Below are positions 1 through 8,165 of a DNA stretch of 16,387 nucleotides, in pieces. The notes under the pieces were generated by a model that was not told the DNA's origin, did not search any database, and saw only the letters and a list, made by a program, of their open reading frames with translations. Where the stretch lies: assembly GCA_013349695.1 (NCBI GenBank), contig DUZD01000031.1:1-16387 (forward strand). Reading direction: 5' to 3'. The position numbers and the translations under genes were made by a program. The DNA is from Rhodospirillaceae bacterium (GTDB lineage Bacteria > Pseudomonadota > Alphaproteobacteria > Rhodospirillales > 2-02-FULL-58-16). Positions within the stretch are counted from its first letter, which is position 1, and every line of letters begins with the position of its first letter.

Positions 1-1
1 C

Positions 2-862
2 GGCCTGAAGACGATCGCCGAAAGGACCGGCCTCGAGAGTTTCGGCGTCATCCCCCATTTTCCGGATGCCCACCTTCTGCCCGCCGAGGACGCGGTCGGG
101 GTCGAGCATCGGGGCACGGCCAGCGAAGCCCGCGAGAGCCCGCCGATCCGTCTCGCCGTACCGGTCTTTTCGCGCATCTCCAATTTCGACGACTTGGACC
201 CCCTGAGGGCCGAGCCCGGCGTGTCGGTGGAAATGGTCGAGCCCGGCCAACCGATCCCAGGGGGTATCGACTTGATCGTTCTCCCCGGCTCCAAGGCAAC
301 CATGGCCGACCTCGCCTTCCTGCGCCAACAGGGATGGGACCTGGACATCCGGGTCCATGTCCGGCGCGGCGGCCATGTCCTTGGACTTTGCGGCGGCTAC
401 CAGATGCTGGGACGGCGGCTCCGCGATCCGGCCGGCGTGGAGGGAGAACCGGGTGAAGTCGAGGGACTGGGTCTGCTGGATATCGACACCGAACTCGCTG
501 GCGGCAAGACACTCGCCGAGGCCGAAGGGTATGAGGTGGAGAGCCGCGAAGCGGTGCGCGGCTACGAGATGCACATCGGACGAACCGCCGGCCCTGGCCT
601 CGAACGTCCCATGTTGCGATTGGCGGGGCGTCATGACGGGGCCGTCTCGGCTGACGGCCGGGTGCGCGGCTGCTACCTGCATGGCCTGTTCGCCGCCGAC
701 GGTTTCCGCGATGCTTATCTCAACAAGTTGCGCCGGCGGGACGGCGGCGGCATCGCCTATGACAGCCTGATGGAAACCGTACTGGACGGCGTCGCCCGCC
801 ATCTGGAGGACCATCTGGACCTCGATGGCCTGCTGGCCGCCGCCAAGGTCATCGAAGCATGA
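2..862 (+). CDS. cobQ: Cobyric acid synthase, C-terminal part (5' end outside window)
   Basis: Glutamine- and ATP-dependent enzyme that amidates side chains b, d, e and g of adenosylcobyrinic acid a,c-diamide to give cobyric acid, in the cytosol. The frame is open from base 2, so the N-terminal synthetase domain lies upstream. The visible part holds the end of that domain (FGVIPHFPDAHLLPAED) and the glutaminase domain: LPGSK near base 290, the nucleophile cysteine at 389-391 in LGLCGGYQMLG, and EMHIG and GCYLHGLF near the end. This motif series is typical of CobQ/CbiP; CobB also has a class I glutaminase domain but a different C-terminus. The stop (860-862) lies inside the convergent cbiB gene. 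Confidence is high for the family; the start cannot be seen. Confidence 0.95.
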   Translation, partial: GLKTIAERTGLESFGVIPHFPDAHLLPAEDAVGVEHRGTASEARESPPIRLAVPVFSRISNFDDLDPLRAEPGVSVEMVEPGQPIPGGIDLIVLPGSKATMADLAFLRQQGWDLDIRVHVRRGGHVLGLCGGYQMLGRRLRDPAGVEGEPGEVEGLGLLDIDTELAGGKTLAEAEGYEVESREAVRGYEMHIGRTAGPGLERPMLRLAGRHDGAVSADGRVRGCYLHGLFAADGFRDAYLNKLRRRDGGGIAYDSLMETVLDGVARHLEDHLDLDGLLAAAKVIEA

Positions 863-1838
863 ACAACGCCGCCACCCAGGCAGCGTTGAACAGACAGGCG
901 AAAACATAAACACGGAGTGCCCGGTGAATGTCCCCGGCGGTGGCGTCGGGCGTGCCGCCGCCTATCCAGGAATCCTCGGCGACGGCGTTCGGATAGCTGC
1001 GTGGTCCGGCCAGCGCCAGGCCCAGAGACCCGGCCATCGCACCCTCCGGCCAACCGGCATTGACGGACCCGTGCCGGCTGGCGTCCCGCAACATGGTCCT
1101 CACCGCCGCCGCCGGATGGGCCGAAGGCGCGGCAATCGCCGCCAATGAGATAAGCAGGCCGGCCAGCCGGGCCGGAATCAGGTTGAGAAGATCGTCGAGG
1201 CGCGCCGCCGCCTTTCCGAAGGCGCGATAACGGGGGGTCCGATAACCGATCATACTGTCCATGGTGTTGACCGCTTTGTAGGCCAGCAACCCCGGCATCC
1301 CGAAAAGGGCGTACCAGAACACCGGCGCGACCACGCCGTCGCTGAAATTCTCGGCGCAGGACTCTATGGAAGCCCGGGCGATGCCATGGCAATCCAGGCT
1401 GGCCGGATCGCGGCCGACGATATGGGCGACGGCCATGCGTCCCTCCTCCACTCCACCGTTCTCCAGGGCGTCGGCTACGGCGCGAACGTGGCCGTGAAGA
1501 CTCCGCTGGGAGATCAGCAACGTGGCCAGAACCAACTCGATCCCCCAACCGAAGGGCTGGGCGCGGGTTAGCCAACCGACCCCCCAGCCGATGCCGCCGC
1601 AAGCGGTAACGACGATAAGCACCACCATCCCCCCGAAGACGAAGCGGACGCCCTCGCTTGAACTCTCGCGGTTGAGCCAGCGATCGAAGACGGCGACAAG
1701 CGATCCGATGATTCCGACCGGATGCGGCGCGGAAGGAAAACGAAGCCCTCCCGCCACCGCTTCCAGGGCCAGGGCGGCCAGAACCAGGAACAGCGGGTCG
1801 AAACCCTGAACGGAGCCGGGGAGACCGAAAACAAACAT
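849..1838 (-). CDS. cbiB: Adenosylcobinamide-phosphate synthase CbiB (CobD in aerobic nomenclature)
   Basis: Integral membrane enzyme that joins cobyric acid to (R)-1-amino-2-propanol or its phosphate, giving adenosylcobinamide (phosphate). The 329-residue product fits the usual 310-330. It shows family segments: HPVGIIGSLVAVFDRWLN near the N-terminus, the conserved RASIESCAENFSDGVVAPVFWY stretch in the middle, then NTMDSMIGYRTPRYRAFGKAAARLDD, and several hydrophobic helices, the last at the C-terminus (FNAAWVAALF). I chose the ATG at 1836-1838 because it gives the normal length; the frame is open further upstream to 2060, but that extension is not family-like. No good Shine-Dalgarno sequence precedes this ATG. 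The last 14 bases overlap the end of cobQ tail to tail. Confidence 0.93.
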   Translation of the reverse strand: MFVFGLPGSVQGFDPLFLVLAALALEAVAGGLRFPSAPHPVGIIGSLVAVFDRWLNRESSSEGVRFVFGGMVVLIVVTACGGIGWGVGWLTRAQPFGWGIELVLATLLISQRSLHGHVRAVADALENGGVEEGRMAVAHIVGRDPASLDCHGIARASIESCAENFSDGVVAPVFWYALFGMPGLLAYKAVNTMDSMIGYRTPRYRAFGKAAARLDDLLNLIPARLAGLLISLAAIAAPSAHPAAAVRTMLRDASRHGSVNAGWPEGAMAGSLGLALAGPRSYPNAVAEDSWIGGGTPDATAGDIHRALRVYVFACLFNAAWVAALFMLR

Positions 1839-1917
1839 TAACGGGAGTCTGGTTCGAGCCGGGCGGAGCGTCAACGAAAATGCCTTGACGAGAAATGTCC
1901 GGGGCGGGATTTGAACA

Positions 1918-1946
1918 CTGACAGAGAGACTGGGAACACCTATATT
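1918..1946 (+). promoter_or_regulatory. Candidate sigma-70 promoter of the cbiX operon
   Basis: CTGACA at 1918-1923, a 17-base spacer, and TATATT at 1941-1946. Each box has five of six consensus bases and the spacing is ideal. It lies in the 186-bp gap between the divergent cbiB and cbiX genes and would give a leader of about 70 bases. A second -35-like TTGACG sits at 1885-1890 but lacks a good partner. No cobalamin riboswitch core or B12 box is visible in the leader. Confidence 0.45.
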
Positions 1947-2024
1947 CAGCCCCTCGCGGGACCGTCCGGAGGCAATGACCAGACACCCCGGTATCATCAC
2001 GCTCGAAGGCAAGGACCAAGCACC

Positions 2025-3029
2025 ATGACCTCCAACACTGCTATCATGATCTGCGGACACGGCAGCCGCGACGGCGAAGCCGTCAGCGAATTCAACTCCC
2101 TAGCCGCGCACATGCGCGGACGGTTTCCCCACTACGATGTCGAGAGCGGGTTCCTGGAGTTCGCCAAGCCCGTCATCCGCGAGGGCCTGGAGAAGCTGAA
2201 GGGACGCGGGGCCAAGCGCATCGTCTGCCTGTCCGGAATGCTATTCGCCGCCGGCCACGTGAAGAACGACTTGCCGTCGGAAATCAACGAGTTCGCCGCC
2301 GAGAACCCCGGCATCGAGGTCCTCTTCGGCCGCGAGCTGGCCGTCGACGCAAAGTTGCTGCGGGCCTCCAGCGAACGCATCGAGGAGGCCGTGAAACGGG
2401 CCGCGGCCGAGGTGGCGCGAAAAGAGACCTTGCTCATGGTGGTGGGGCGCGGGACCAGCGACTCGGACGCCAACTCCAACATCTCCAAGGTCACGAGGAT
2501 GCTCTGGGAGGGGATGGGCTTCGGCTGGGGAATGACCAGCTACAGCGGCGTGACCTATCCACTCGTCGACGCCGGCCTTGCCAGGGCGGCGAAACTTGGA
2601 TACCGGCGGATTGTCGTTTTCCCTTATTTCCTGTTCACCGGCGTCCTGGTCCGGCGTATCCACGACTGGACCGACGAGGCGGCGGCGCGGCATCCGGAAA
2701 TCGAATTCCTCAAGGCAGGCTATATCAATGACCATCCAAATCTGATCGAGAGCTTCGCCGAACGGGTGAACGAGACTCTGTCCGGCGACAACAACATGAA
2801 CTGCCGGCTCTGCAAGTACCGGGAGCAAATCATCGGCTACGAAGGCGAGGTAGGAATGAAACAGACGGGCCATCATCATCACGTCCGCGGCATCGGCACC
2901 GACGCCGACCACGCGCGCCATCACCACAACCGGCTCTATCGTCGGGACCACCATCCCCTTCCCCATGACCTCGAGGAACGGGAGGAGGCCTGGCCGTCCC
3001 AGGACGGCGGGGGCCGATGCCATGTTTGA
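2025..3029 (+). CDS. cbiX: Sirohydrochlorin cobaltochelatase CbiX, long form
   Basis: Inserts Co2+ into sirohydrochlorin, the committing step of the early-cobalt B12 route. The protein has 334 residues, the two-domain long form. The first half has ICGHGSRD near residue 8 and AAGHVKNDLP, with the metal-binding histidines of the family; the second half repeats the fold with VVGRGTSDSDANSN. The C-terminal tail has MNCRLC (residues 258-263), the MxCxxC motif tied to an Fe-S cluster in the Bacillus megaterium enzyme, and then 11 histidines between about residues 283 and 315. The ATG at 2025 follows AAGG at suitable spacing; the frame is open back to 1911 but the extra residues are not family-like. 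First gene of the operon; its end overlaps cbiC by 8 bp. Confidence 0.93.
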   Translation: MTSNTAIMICGHGSRDGEAVSEFNSLAAHMRGRFPHYDVESGFLEFAKPVIREGLEKLKGRGAKRIVCLSGMLFAAGHVKNDLPSEINEFAAENPGIEVLFGRELAVDAKLLRASSERIEEAVKRAAAEVARKETLLMVVGRGTSDSDANSNISKVTRMLWEGMGFGWGMTSYSGVTYPLVDAGLARAAKLGYRRIVVFPYFLFTGVLVRRIHDWTDEAAARHPEIEFLKAGYINDHPNLIESFAERVNETLSGDNNMNCRLCKYREQIIGYEGEVGMKQTGHHHHVRGIGTDADHARHHHNRLYRRDHHPLPHDLEEREEAWPSQDGGGRCHV

Positions 3030-3648
3030 TTACATCCATGATCCCGAAGAAATCCGCCGCCGCTCAATCGAGGCCATCGGCGCCGAGGTTAAACTGGACG
3101 CTTTCCCCGAGGACATCCGGCCGGTGGCGGCGCGCATGGTCCACGCCTGCGGCATGCCGGATATCGTCGCCGACCTCGACTTCAGCGCCGGCGCGGCGGC
3201 GGCGGGGCGGGCGGCGCTGGCGGACGGGGCGCCGGTGCTCACGGATTCGGAAATGCTGAGGGTGGGGATTATCCGCGACCGCCTGCCGGCCGGGAACGAG
3301 ACCGTCTGCACCTTGAACGCGGAAGGCGTCGCCCAATCCGCCAAGGCGGCCGGCACCACACGCTCGGCGGCCGCGGTCGACTTGTGGCGGCCCATGCTGG
3401 AGGGCGCCGTGGTGGCGATCGGCAACGCACCGACGGCGCTGTTCCACCTCCTTGAGCTGTTGGCGGCTGGGGCCGGCCGGCCGGCGCTGGTCATCGGCTT
3501 TCCCGTCGGCTTCATCGGCGCCGCCGAATCCAAGGGAGCCTTGATCGCAGTGGCGGGCAGCGTCCCCTATATCACGCTCCAGGGCCGGCGCGGCGGCAGC
3601 GCCCTGGCGGCGGCGGCAGTCAACGCGCTCACCGGAAATGAAGGGTGA
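3022..3648 (+). CDS. cbiC: (Cobalt-)precorrin-8 methylmutase
   Basis: Moves the C11 methyl group to C12, turning (cobalt-)precorrin-8 into (cobalt-)cobyrinic acid; CobH is the aerobic counterpart. The product of 208 residues matches the family length. It starts with YIHDPEEIRRRSIEAI, has RMVHACGMPDI with the family's catalytic histidine (residue 41 here), then DSEMLRVGI, AIGNAPTALFHLLEL and the C-terminal GFPVGFIGAAESK and GRRGGSALAAAAVNAL. The ATG at 3022 lies inside the end of cbiX, so translation is probably coupled. The 3' end shares GTGA with the GTG start of cobL. Cobalt-bound intermediates are the likely substrates, given cbiX next door. Confidence 0.95.
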   Translation: MFDYIHDPEEIRRRSIEAIGAEVKLDAFPEDIRPVAARMVHACGMPDIVADLDFSAGAAAAGRAALADGAPVLTDSEMLRVGIIRDRLPAGNETVCTLNAEGVAQSAKAAGTTRSAAAVDLWRPMLEGAVVAIGNAPTALFHLLELLAAGAGRPALVIGFPVGFIGAAESKGALIAVAGSVPYITLQGRRGGSALAAAAVNALTGNEG

Positions 3649-4853
3649 AGCCCTGGCTCTCCGTGGTCGGCATTGGCGAGGACGGGCAGGAAGGCCTGAG
3701 CCCGGCGGCCCGTGTCCTCATCGACACCGCCGAGGTCCTGGTCGGCGGCGAGCGTCATCTTTCCAAGGTTTCGGGAGAAGAAGCCGAGCGCATCGCCTGG
3801 GGCGAGGGATTCCCCAAAACCTTGGGCCGTATCGCGGCCATGCGGGGCCGGCGGGTGGTCGTGCTCGCTTCGGGCGATCCTTTCTGCTACGGGGTAGGCG
3901 CCGTTCTGACGCGCCGTTTCGACATCGCGGAAATGACCGTGATACCCGCCCCAGGCGCCTTTAGCCTGGCCTGCGCCCGAATGGGCTGGTCGCTGCCCGA
4001 CGTGGAGACCCTGACCCTCCACGGCCGTCCTTTGGAGTGTCTCAATTTCTTCCTGACACCAAACGCCCGCCTGCTTGTCCTCGGCCGCGGCGGCGAGACG
4101 CCCGGCAAGGTGGCGGAGCTGCTCCGCGGACGGGGCTTCGGGGCCAGCCGGCTGACGGTGCTCGAACACATGGGCGGGGCGGACGAACGCCGGCTGGAGG
4201 GCCACGCCGAAGACTGGGGCCACCCCCGCGCCGCCGACCTCAACACCATCGCCGTCGAATGCGCGGCTGGAGGGGAGGCGCGCTGGCTACCTCGCGTGCC
4301 CGGACTTCCCGACGACGCCTTCGAGCATGACGGCCAGATCACCAAGCGGGAGGTCCGCGCCGTCACCCTCGCCCGGTTGATGCCGGCCCCCGGACAGCGG
4401 CTGTGGGACCTGGGAGCGGGCAGCGGCTCGGTAGCCATCGAATGGCTGCGCGCCGAGCCGACCACGGAGGCGCTCGCCGTGGAGCGCGACGCCGCCCGCT
4501 GCGCCGCCATTGCCCACAACGGGGCGGCGCTCGGCGTCCCCAGGCTGGAGGTGACGCGAGGCGAGGCACCCGGCGCCTTGGAAGGCCTCGAGCCCCGGCC
4601 CGATGCCATATTCCTGGGCGGCGGCGTTTCCACGCCCGGCCTTCTGGAGTTCTGCCGGGAGGCGCTCGGCGGCGGCGGCCGCCTTGTCGCCAACGCCGCC
4701 ACAATCGAGGCCGAGGCGTCGCTCTTCGCCTTCCACGAGGCGTGGGGTGGCGAGCTGGTCCGCCTTGGCGTCGCCCGCGCCGGGCCTGTCGGCCGCCTCG
4801 CCGGCTTCAAGCCGATGATGGAAATCACTCAGTTGGCGGCGGTGAAGCCATGA
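3645..4853 (+). CDS. cobL: CobL-type (CbiE-CbiT fusion) precorrin-6B methyltransferase and decarboxylase
   Basis: Bifunctional enzyme: the CbiE half is an SAM-dependent methyltransferase for C5, and the CbiT half methylates C15 and removes the C12 acetate carboxyl group. The 402-residue length is normal for CobL fusions. CbiE (about residues 1-205) shows WLSVVGIGEDG and LASGDPFCYGVG; CbiT (about 225-402) shows the Rossmann SAM-binding loop LWDLGAGSGSVAIEW near residue 253. The start is GTG at 3645, overlapping the cbiC stop by 4 bp. The end overlaps cobI as ATGA. CbiE and CbiT are separate proteins in the classic anaerobic operon of Salmonella, so this is an aerobic-type fusion inside an early-cobalt pathway. 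Confidence 0.95.
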   Translation: MKPWLSVVGIGEDGQEGLSPAARVLIDTAEVLVGGERHLSKVSGEEAERIAWGEGFPKTLGRIAAMRGRRVVVLASGDPFCYGVGAVLTRRFDIAEMTVIPAPGAFSLACARMGWSLPDVETLTLHGRPLECLNFFLTPNARLLVLGRGGETPGKVAELLRGRGFGASRLTVLEHMGGADERRLEGHAEDWGHPRAADLNTIAVECAAGGEARWLPRVPGLPDDAFEHDGQITKREVRAVTLARLMPAPGQRLWDLGAGSGSVAIEWLRAEPTTEALAVERDAARCAAIAHNGAALGVPRLEVTRGEAPGALEGLEPRPDAIFLGGGVSTPGLLEFCREALGGGGRLVANAATIEAEASLFAFHEAWGGELVRLGVARAGPVGRLAGFKPMMEITQLAAVKP

Positions 4854-5554
4854 CCGGGACCCTCTACGGCCTGGGCGTTGGTCCCGGCGATCCGGAGTTG
4901 CTGACCCTCAAGGCGCTACGCATTCTCCGGGAGGTGCCGGCCATCGCCTATCCGGCGCCGGAAAAGGGCGACAGCATGACCCGCGCCATCGCGGCGGCGC
5001 ACTTGCCGGGCGGGCAGGCCGAAATCGCCTTGCGCATGCCCATGATCGCCGGCGACGCGCCCGCCGATGCCCATTACGACCGCTATGTCTCCGAGATCGT
5101 TGCCCACCTGGAGGCGGGACGCGACGTGGCGGTGCTCTGCGAAGGGGACCCTTTGTTCTACGGCTCCTTCATGTACGTGCTTATCCGCTTGGAGGGAGGC
5201 CATCCGGTGGAGGTGGTCCCCGGCGTCTCGTCGCTGACCGCCTGCGCGGCGGCGGCGGCCATGCCGCTGGTCTCGCGCAACGAGACCCTGGCTGTATTGC
5301 CCGCGCCCCTGCCGGAAGAAGAACTGGAGGCCCGGCTGGTTTCGGTTCACGCCGCCGCCATCATGAAGGTGGGGCGGCACTTGCCCAAGGTGCGCCGGGT
5401 GCTGTCGCGCCTGGGTCTGGAGGACGGCGCCCGCTATGTGGAGCGGGCCTGCCTCGACGGCGAGAAGGTGCTCCCCCTCAACGAGGTGGACGACGGGCGG
5501 GCGCCCTACTTCTCGATGATCCTCGTCCGCAAGGGGATGGCGGCGGCGCCATGA
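4850..5554 (+). CDS. cobI: (Cobalt-)precorrin-2 C20-methyltransferase (CobI/CbiL)
   Basis: Transfers a methyl group from SAM to C20 of (cobalt-)precorrin-2, the first methylation after cobalt insertion. The 234-residue protein has the tetrapyrrole methylase fold: YGLGVGPGDPELLTLKA at the N-terminus, LCEGDPLFYGSFMY in the middle, VEVVPGVSSLTACAAAAAMPL after it, and MKVGRHLPKVRRVL towards the C-terminus. The C20-specific family is indicated by the combination of GDPELLTLKA and the FYGSFMY segment. The ATG at 4850 overlaps the cobL stop as ATGA, and the stop overlaps the next ATG the same way. With CbiX present, cobalt-factor II is the likely true substrate. Confidence 0.94.
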   Translation: MTGTLYGLGVGPGDPELLTLKALRILREVPAIAYPAPEKGDSMTRAIAAAHLPGGQAEIALRMPMIAGDAPADAHYDRYVSEIVAHLEAGRDVAVLCEGDPLFYGSFMYVLIRLEGGHPVEVVPGVSSLTACAAAAAMPLVSRNETLAVLPAPLPEEELEARLVSVHAAAIMKVGRHLPKVRRVLSRLGLEDGARYVERACLDGEKVLPLNEVDDGRAPYFSMILVRKGMAAAP

Positions 5555-7371
5555 CCGCAATCCCCCGCGGCGCCGTGATCGTCGCGATTGGCCCCGGTGG
5601 GCTTGCCCTCGCAGGGGAAATCAAGGACGTACTGCCGGACGCCGCTGTTCACGGCCTCCGGGAACGGGCCGATGGGGCCGACGAGACCTTCAGCGACACC
5701 GCCGGCCACCTGCGCTCGCTGTTCGCGGCCGGCCGGCCCATCGTCGGAATCTGCGCCGCCGGCATCATGGTCCGGGCGCTGGCTCCGCTGGCCGCCGATA
5801 AGAAAACCGAACCGCCGGTGGTCGCCGTCGCCGAGGACGGAAGCGCCGCCGTGCCCCTGCTGGGGGGGCACAACGGCGCCAACCGGCTGGCCCAGGCCAT
5901 CGCCGGGGCCACCGGCGGGACCGCCGCCATCACCACCGCCGGCGACGTCCGCTTCGGGCTGGCCCTTGACGATCCGCCGCCGGGCTGGCGGATCGCCAAC
6001 CACGTGGCGGCCAAGGGGATCGCCGCCGCCCTCCTGGCTGGCCAGCCGGTGGCCCTCGCCGTGGAGGCCGGGAATGCCTCATGGCTTACCGAATCCGGCG
6101 CTCCTTTCGCGGACGAAGGCGGCCTCCGGGTGCGCGTCACCGATCGGGCGGTGACCGATCCGGGGGACGATCTGGTGATGCATCCGCCTGTACTCGCCGT
6201 CGGGGTCGGCTGCGAGCGGGGTGCCGCGGCGGAGGAATTGACGGATCTGGTGGAGCGGAGCCTCTCCGAAGCCGGCTTGGCGCGCCAGGCCGTGGCCTGC
6301 CTGACCTCCCTCGACATCAAGGCCGACGAGGCGGCGGTGCTGGCGGCGGCCGATTGCCTCGGCGTGCCGGCCCGCTTCTTCACGGCGGCGGAACTGAATG
6401 CCGAGATGCCCCGGCTGGCCAATCCCTCGGAAACGGTATTCCGCGAGGTGGGCTGCCACGGCGTCGCCGAGGGGGCGGCGCTCGCCGCCGCCGGGCCGGA
6501 GGGGCGGCTGGTCGTCGAGAAGCGGAAATCCGAACGCGCCACCTGCGCCATTGCCAGCGCCGCCGGCGATATCGACCCGGCGCGCGTCGGCCGTTCACGG
6601 GGCCGGCTGGCGGTGATCGGAATCGGACCCGGCGCCGCCGGCTGGCGGACTCCGGAGGCGACGGAGCGCCTGCGCGCCGCCACCGACGTGGTCGGCTACA
6701 AGCTCTACCTTGACCTCGTCGCCGACCTCATCGATGGCAAGGACCGCCACGAGAGCCCCATTGCCCAAGAAGAAGCCCGCGCCCGCAAGGCTCTCGACCT
6801 CGCCGCCGTGGGCAGGGACGTGGCCTTGGTCTGTTCGGGCGACGCCGGAATTTACGCCCTCGCCACTCTCGCCCTCGAACTCATGGACCGCGAGGACCGC
6901 GCCGACTGGAACCGCGTCGAGGTCACCGTGGTTCCCGGCGTCTCGGCCTTTCAGGCGGCGGCGGCGCGAATCGGGGCGCCGGTGGGGCACGACTTCTGCA
7001 CGATCTCGCTTTCCGACCTGCTGACCCCCTGGGAGACTATCGAGCATCGCCTGCGGGCGGCGGCGGCGGGCGATTTCGTGGTTGCCCTCTACAATCCGGT
7101 CTCGAAACGGCGACGCGCCCAGCTTCCCGCCGCCCGCGATATCCTCCTGGAAAAGCGCCCTCCGGAGACGCCGGTGGTGCTGGCCCGCAACCTGGGCCGC
7201 GAGGACGAAACGGTGGAGGTTTTCCGCCTCGATGAATTGGAGGCCGACCGCGCCGACATGCTGAGCTTGGTCCTCATCGGCAACAGCCAGACCCGGACGG
7301 CGCGCCTGGGCGGCCGCCGCTGGGTCTATACCCCCCGCGGCTATGCCGCGAAGATGGAGGAGCCGTCATGA
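5551..7371 (+). CDS. cobJ: Fusion of cobalt-precorrin-5A hydrolase (CbiG) and precorrin-3B C17-methyltransferase (CobJ/CbiH)
   Basis: A 606-residue two-enzyme protein. Residues 1 to about 340 are CbiG, which opens the delta-lactone ring of cobalt-precorrin-5A and releases acetaldehyde: the N-terminal part has IVGICAAGIMVRALAPL and GGHNGANRLAQAIA, and the C-terminal part has LAVGVGCERGA near residue 213 and TSLDIKADEAAV. Residues about 350-606 are CobJ/CbiH, which methylates C17 and contracts the ring: AVIGIGPGAAGWRTPEA, VCSGDAGIYALA, VVPGVSAFQAAAARIGAP, and FVVALYNPVSKRR. Both halves look complete. The two reactions are not consecutive: CbiF/CobM, encoded just downstream, acts between them. 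ATGA overlaps at both ends. Confidence 0.94.
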   Translation: MTAIPRGAVIVAIGPGGLALAGEIKDVLPDAAVHGLRERADGADETFSDTAGHLRSLFAAGRPIVGICAAGIMVRALAPLAADKKTEPPVVAVAEDGSAAVPLLGGHNGANRLAQAIAGATGGTAAITTAGDVRFGLALDDPPPGWRIANHVAAKGIAAALLAGQPVALAVEAGNASWLTESGAPFADEGGLRVRVTDRAVTDPGDDLVMHPPVLAVGVGCERGAAAEELTDLVERSLSEAGLARQAVACLTSLDIKADEAAVLAAADCLGVPARFFTAAELNAEMPRLANPSETVFREVGCHGVAEGAALAAAGPEGRLVVEKRKSERATCAIASAAGDIDPARVGRSRGRLAVIGIGPGAAGWRTPEATERLRAATDVVGYKLYLDLVADLIDGKDRHESPIAQEEARARKALDLAAVGRDVALVCSGDAGIYALATLALELMDREDRADWNRVEVTVVPGVSAFQAAAARIGAPVGHDFCTISLSDLLTPWETIEHRLRAAAAGDFVVALYNPVSKRRRAQLPAARDILLEKRPPETPVVLARNLGREDETVEVFRLDELEADRADMLSLVLIGNSQTRTARLGGRRWVYTPRGYAAKMEEPS

Positions 7372-8165
7372 CCGTCCATTTTATCGGCGCCGGACCGGGC
7401 GCGCCCGATCTCATCACGGTCAGGGGCTTGGCGCTGATCCGCGTCTGCCCGGTGGTCCTCCATGCCGGATCGCTGGTCCCCAGGGAGGTGATCGCCGAGG
7501 CCCCCGAGGGGGCAAGGGTGGTGGATACCGCGCCGCTGAACCTGGACCAGATCATGAGCGAGATCCAAACCGCCGACGGCAAGGGTTACGATGTGGCCCG
7601 GGTCCACTCCGGCGATCCCTCGCTTTACGGGGCGACCGCCGAGCAGATGCGCCGCCTGGACGAACTGGACATCCCATATGACGTAACACCCGGCGTACCG
7701 GTATACGCGGCGGCGGCGGCGGCAATGAAACGGGAACTTACCCTGCCGGACGTCAGCCAGACCATCGTGCTGACCCGCACCGCGATACGTAGCTCCGCCA
7801 TGCCCGAGGGCGAGGACCTGGAGACCCTGGGACGTAGCGGGGCGACGCTCGCCATTCATCTCTCGGTCAACAACTTGGCGGCGGTGGTCGGCGCGTTGAT
7901 CCCACGCTACGGGGCCGACTGCCCGGTGGTGGTCGCCTACCGGGTGAGCTGGCCCGACGAACGGTTCATCGGCGGTACCCTGGCCGACATCCAGGACAAG
8001 GTGAAGGCGGCCGGCATCACCCGCACGGCGCTGATCCTGGTCGGCCGGGTGCTGGGAGACACCGACTTCACCGACAGCCGGCTCTATTCCGCTTCCCACC
8101 ACCACATTCTCAGGCCGAAGGTTAAAGCCGCCGTTCGAGCCAAGCCAGGGCCTCTTCCACGGTGA
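7368..8165 (+). CDS. cobM: (Cobalt-)precorrin-4 C11-methyltransferase (CobM/CbiF)
   Basis: SAM-dependent methylation of C11 of (cobalt-)precorrin-4. The 265-residue product starts with VHFIGAGPGAPDLITVRG, followed by VVLHAGSLVP, VHSGDPSLYGATAEQMR, VTPGVPVYAAAAAAMKREL and IHLSVNNLAAVV, which are characteristic of CobM/CbiF. The ATG at 7368 overlaps the upstream stop as ATGA. It is the last gene of the operon: its final 44 bp overlap, tail to tail, the 3' end of cbiJ on the other strand, so the last 14 residues of both proteins are written on opposite strands of the same DNA. Confidence 0.95.
   Translation: MTVHFIGAGPGAPDLITVRGLALIRVCPVVLHAGSLVPREVIAEAPEGARVVDTAPLNLDQIMSEIQTADGKGYDVARVHSGDPSLYGATAEQMRRLDELDIPYDVTPGVPVYAAAAAAMKRELTLPDVSQTIVLTRTAIRSSAMPEGEDLETLGRSGATLAIHLSVNNLAAVVGALIPRYGADCPVVVAYRVSWPDERFIGGTLADIQDKVKAAGITRTALILVGRVLGDTDFTDSRLYSASHHHILRPKVKAAVRAKPGPLPR

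Noticed and set aside
757..2019. 420-codon open frame on the minus strand in another frame than cbiB
   Set aside because: Arginine/proline/glycine-rich shadow of a high-GC gene with no family motifs; cbiB explains the region.
5649..6683. 344-codon minus-strand open frame opposite the CbiG part of the fusion
   Set aside because: Low-complexity alanine/serine/arginine composition typical of antisense high-GC frames; the + strand frame has clear domains.
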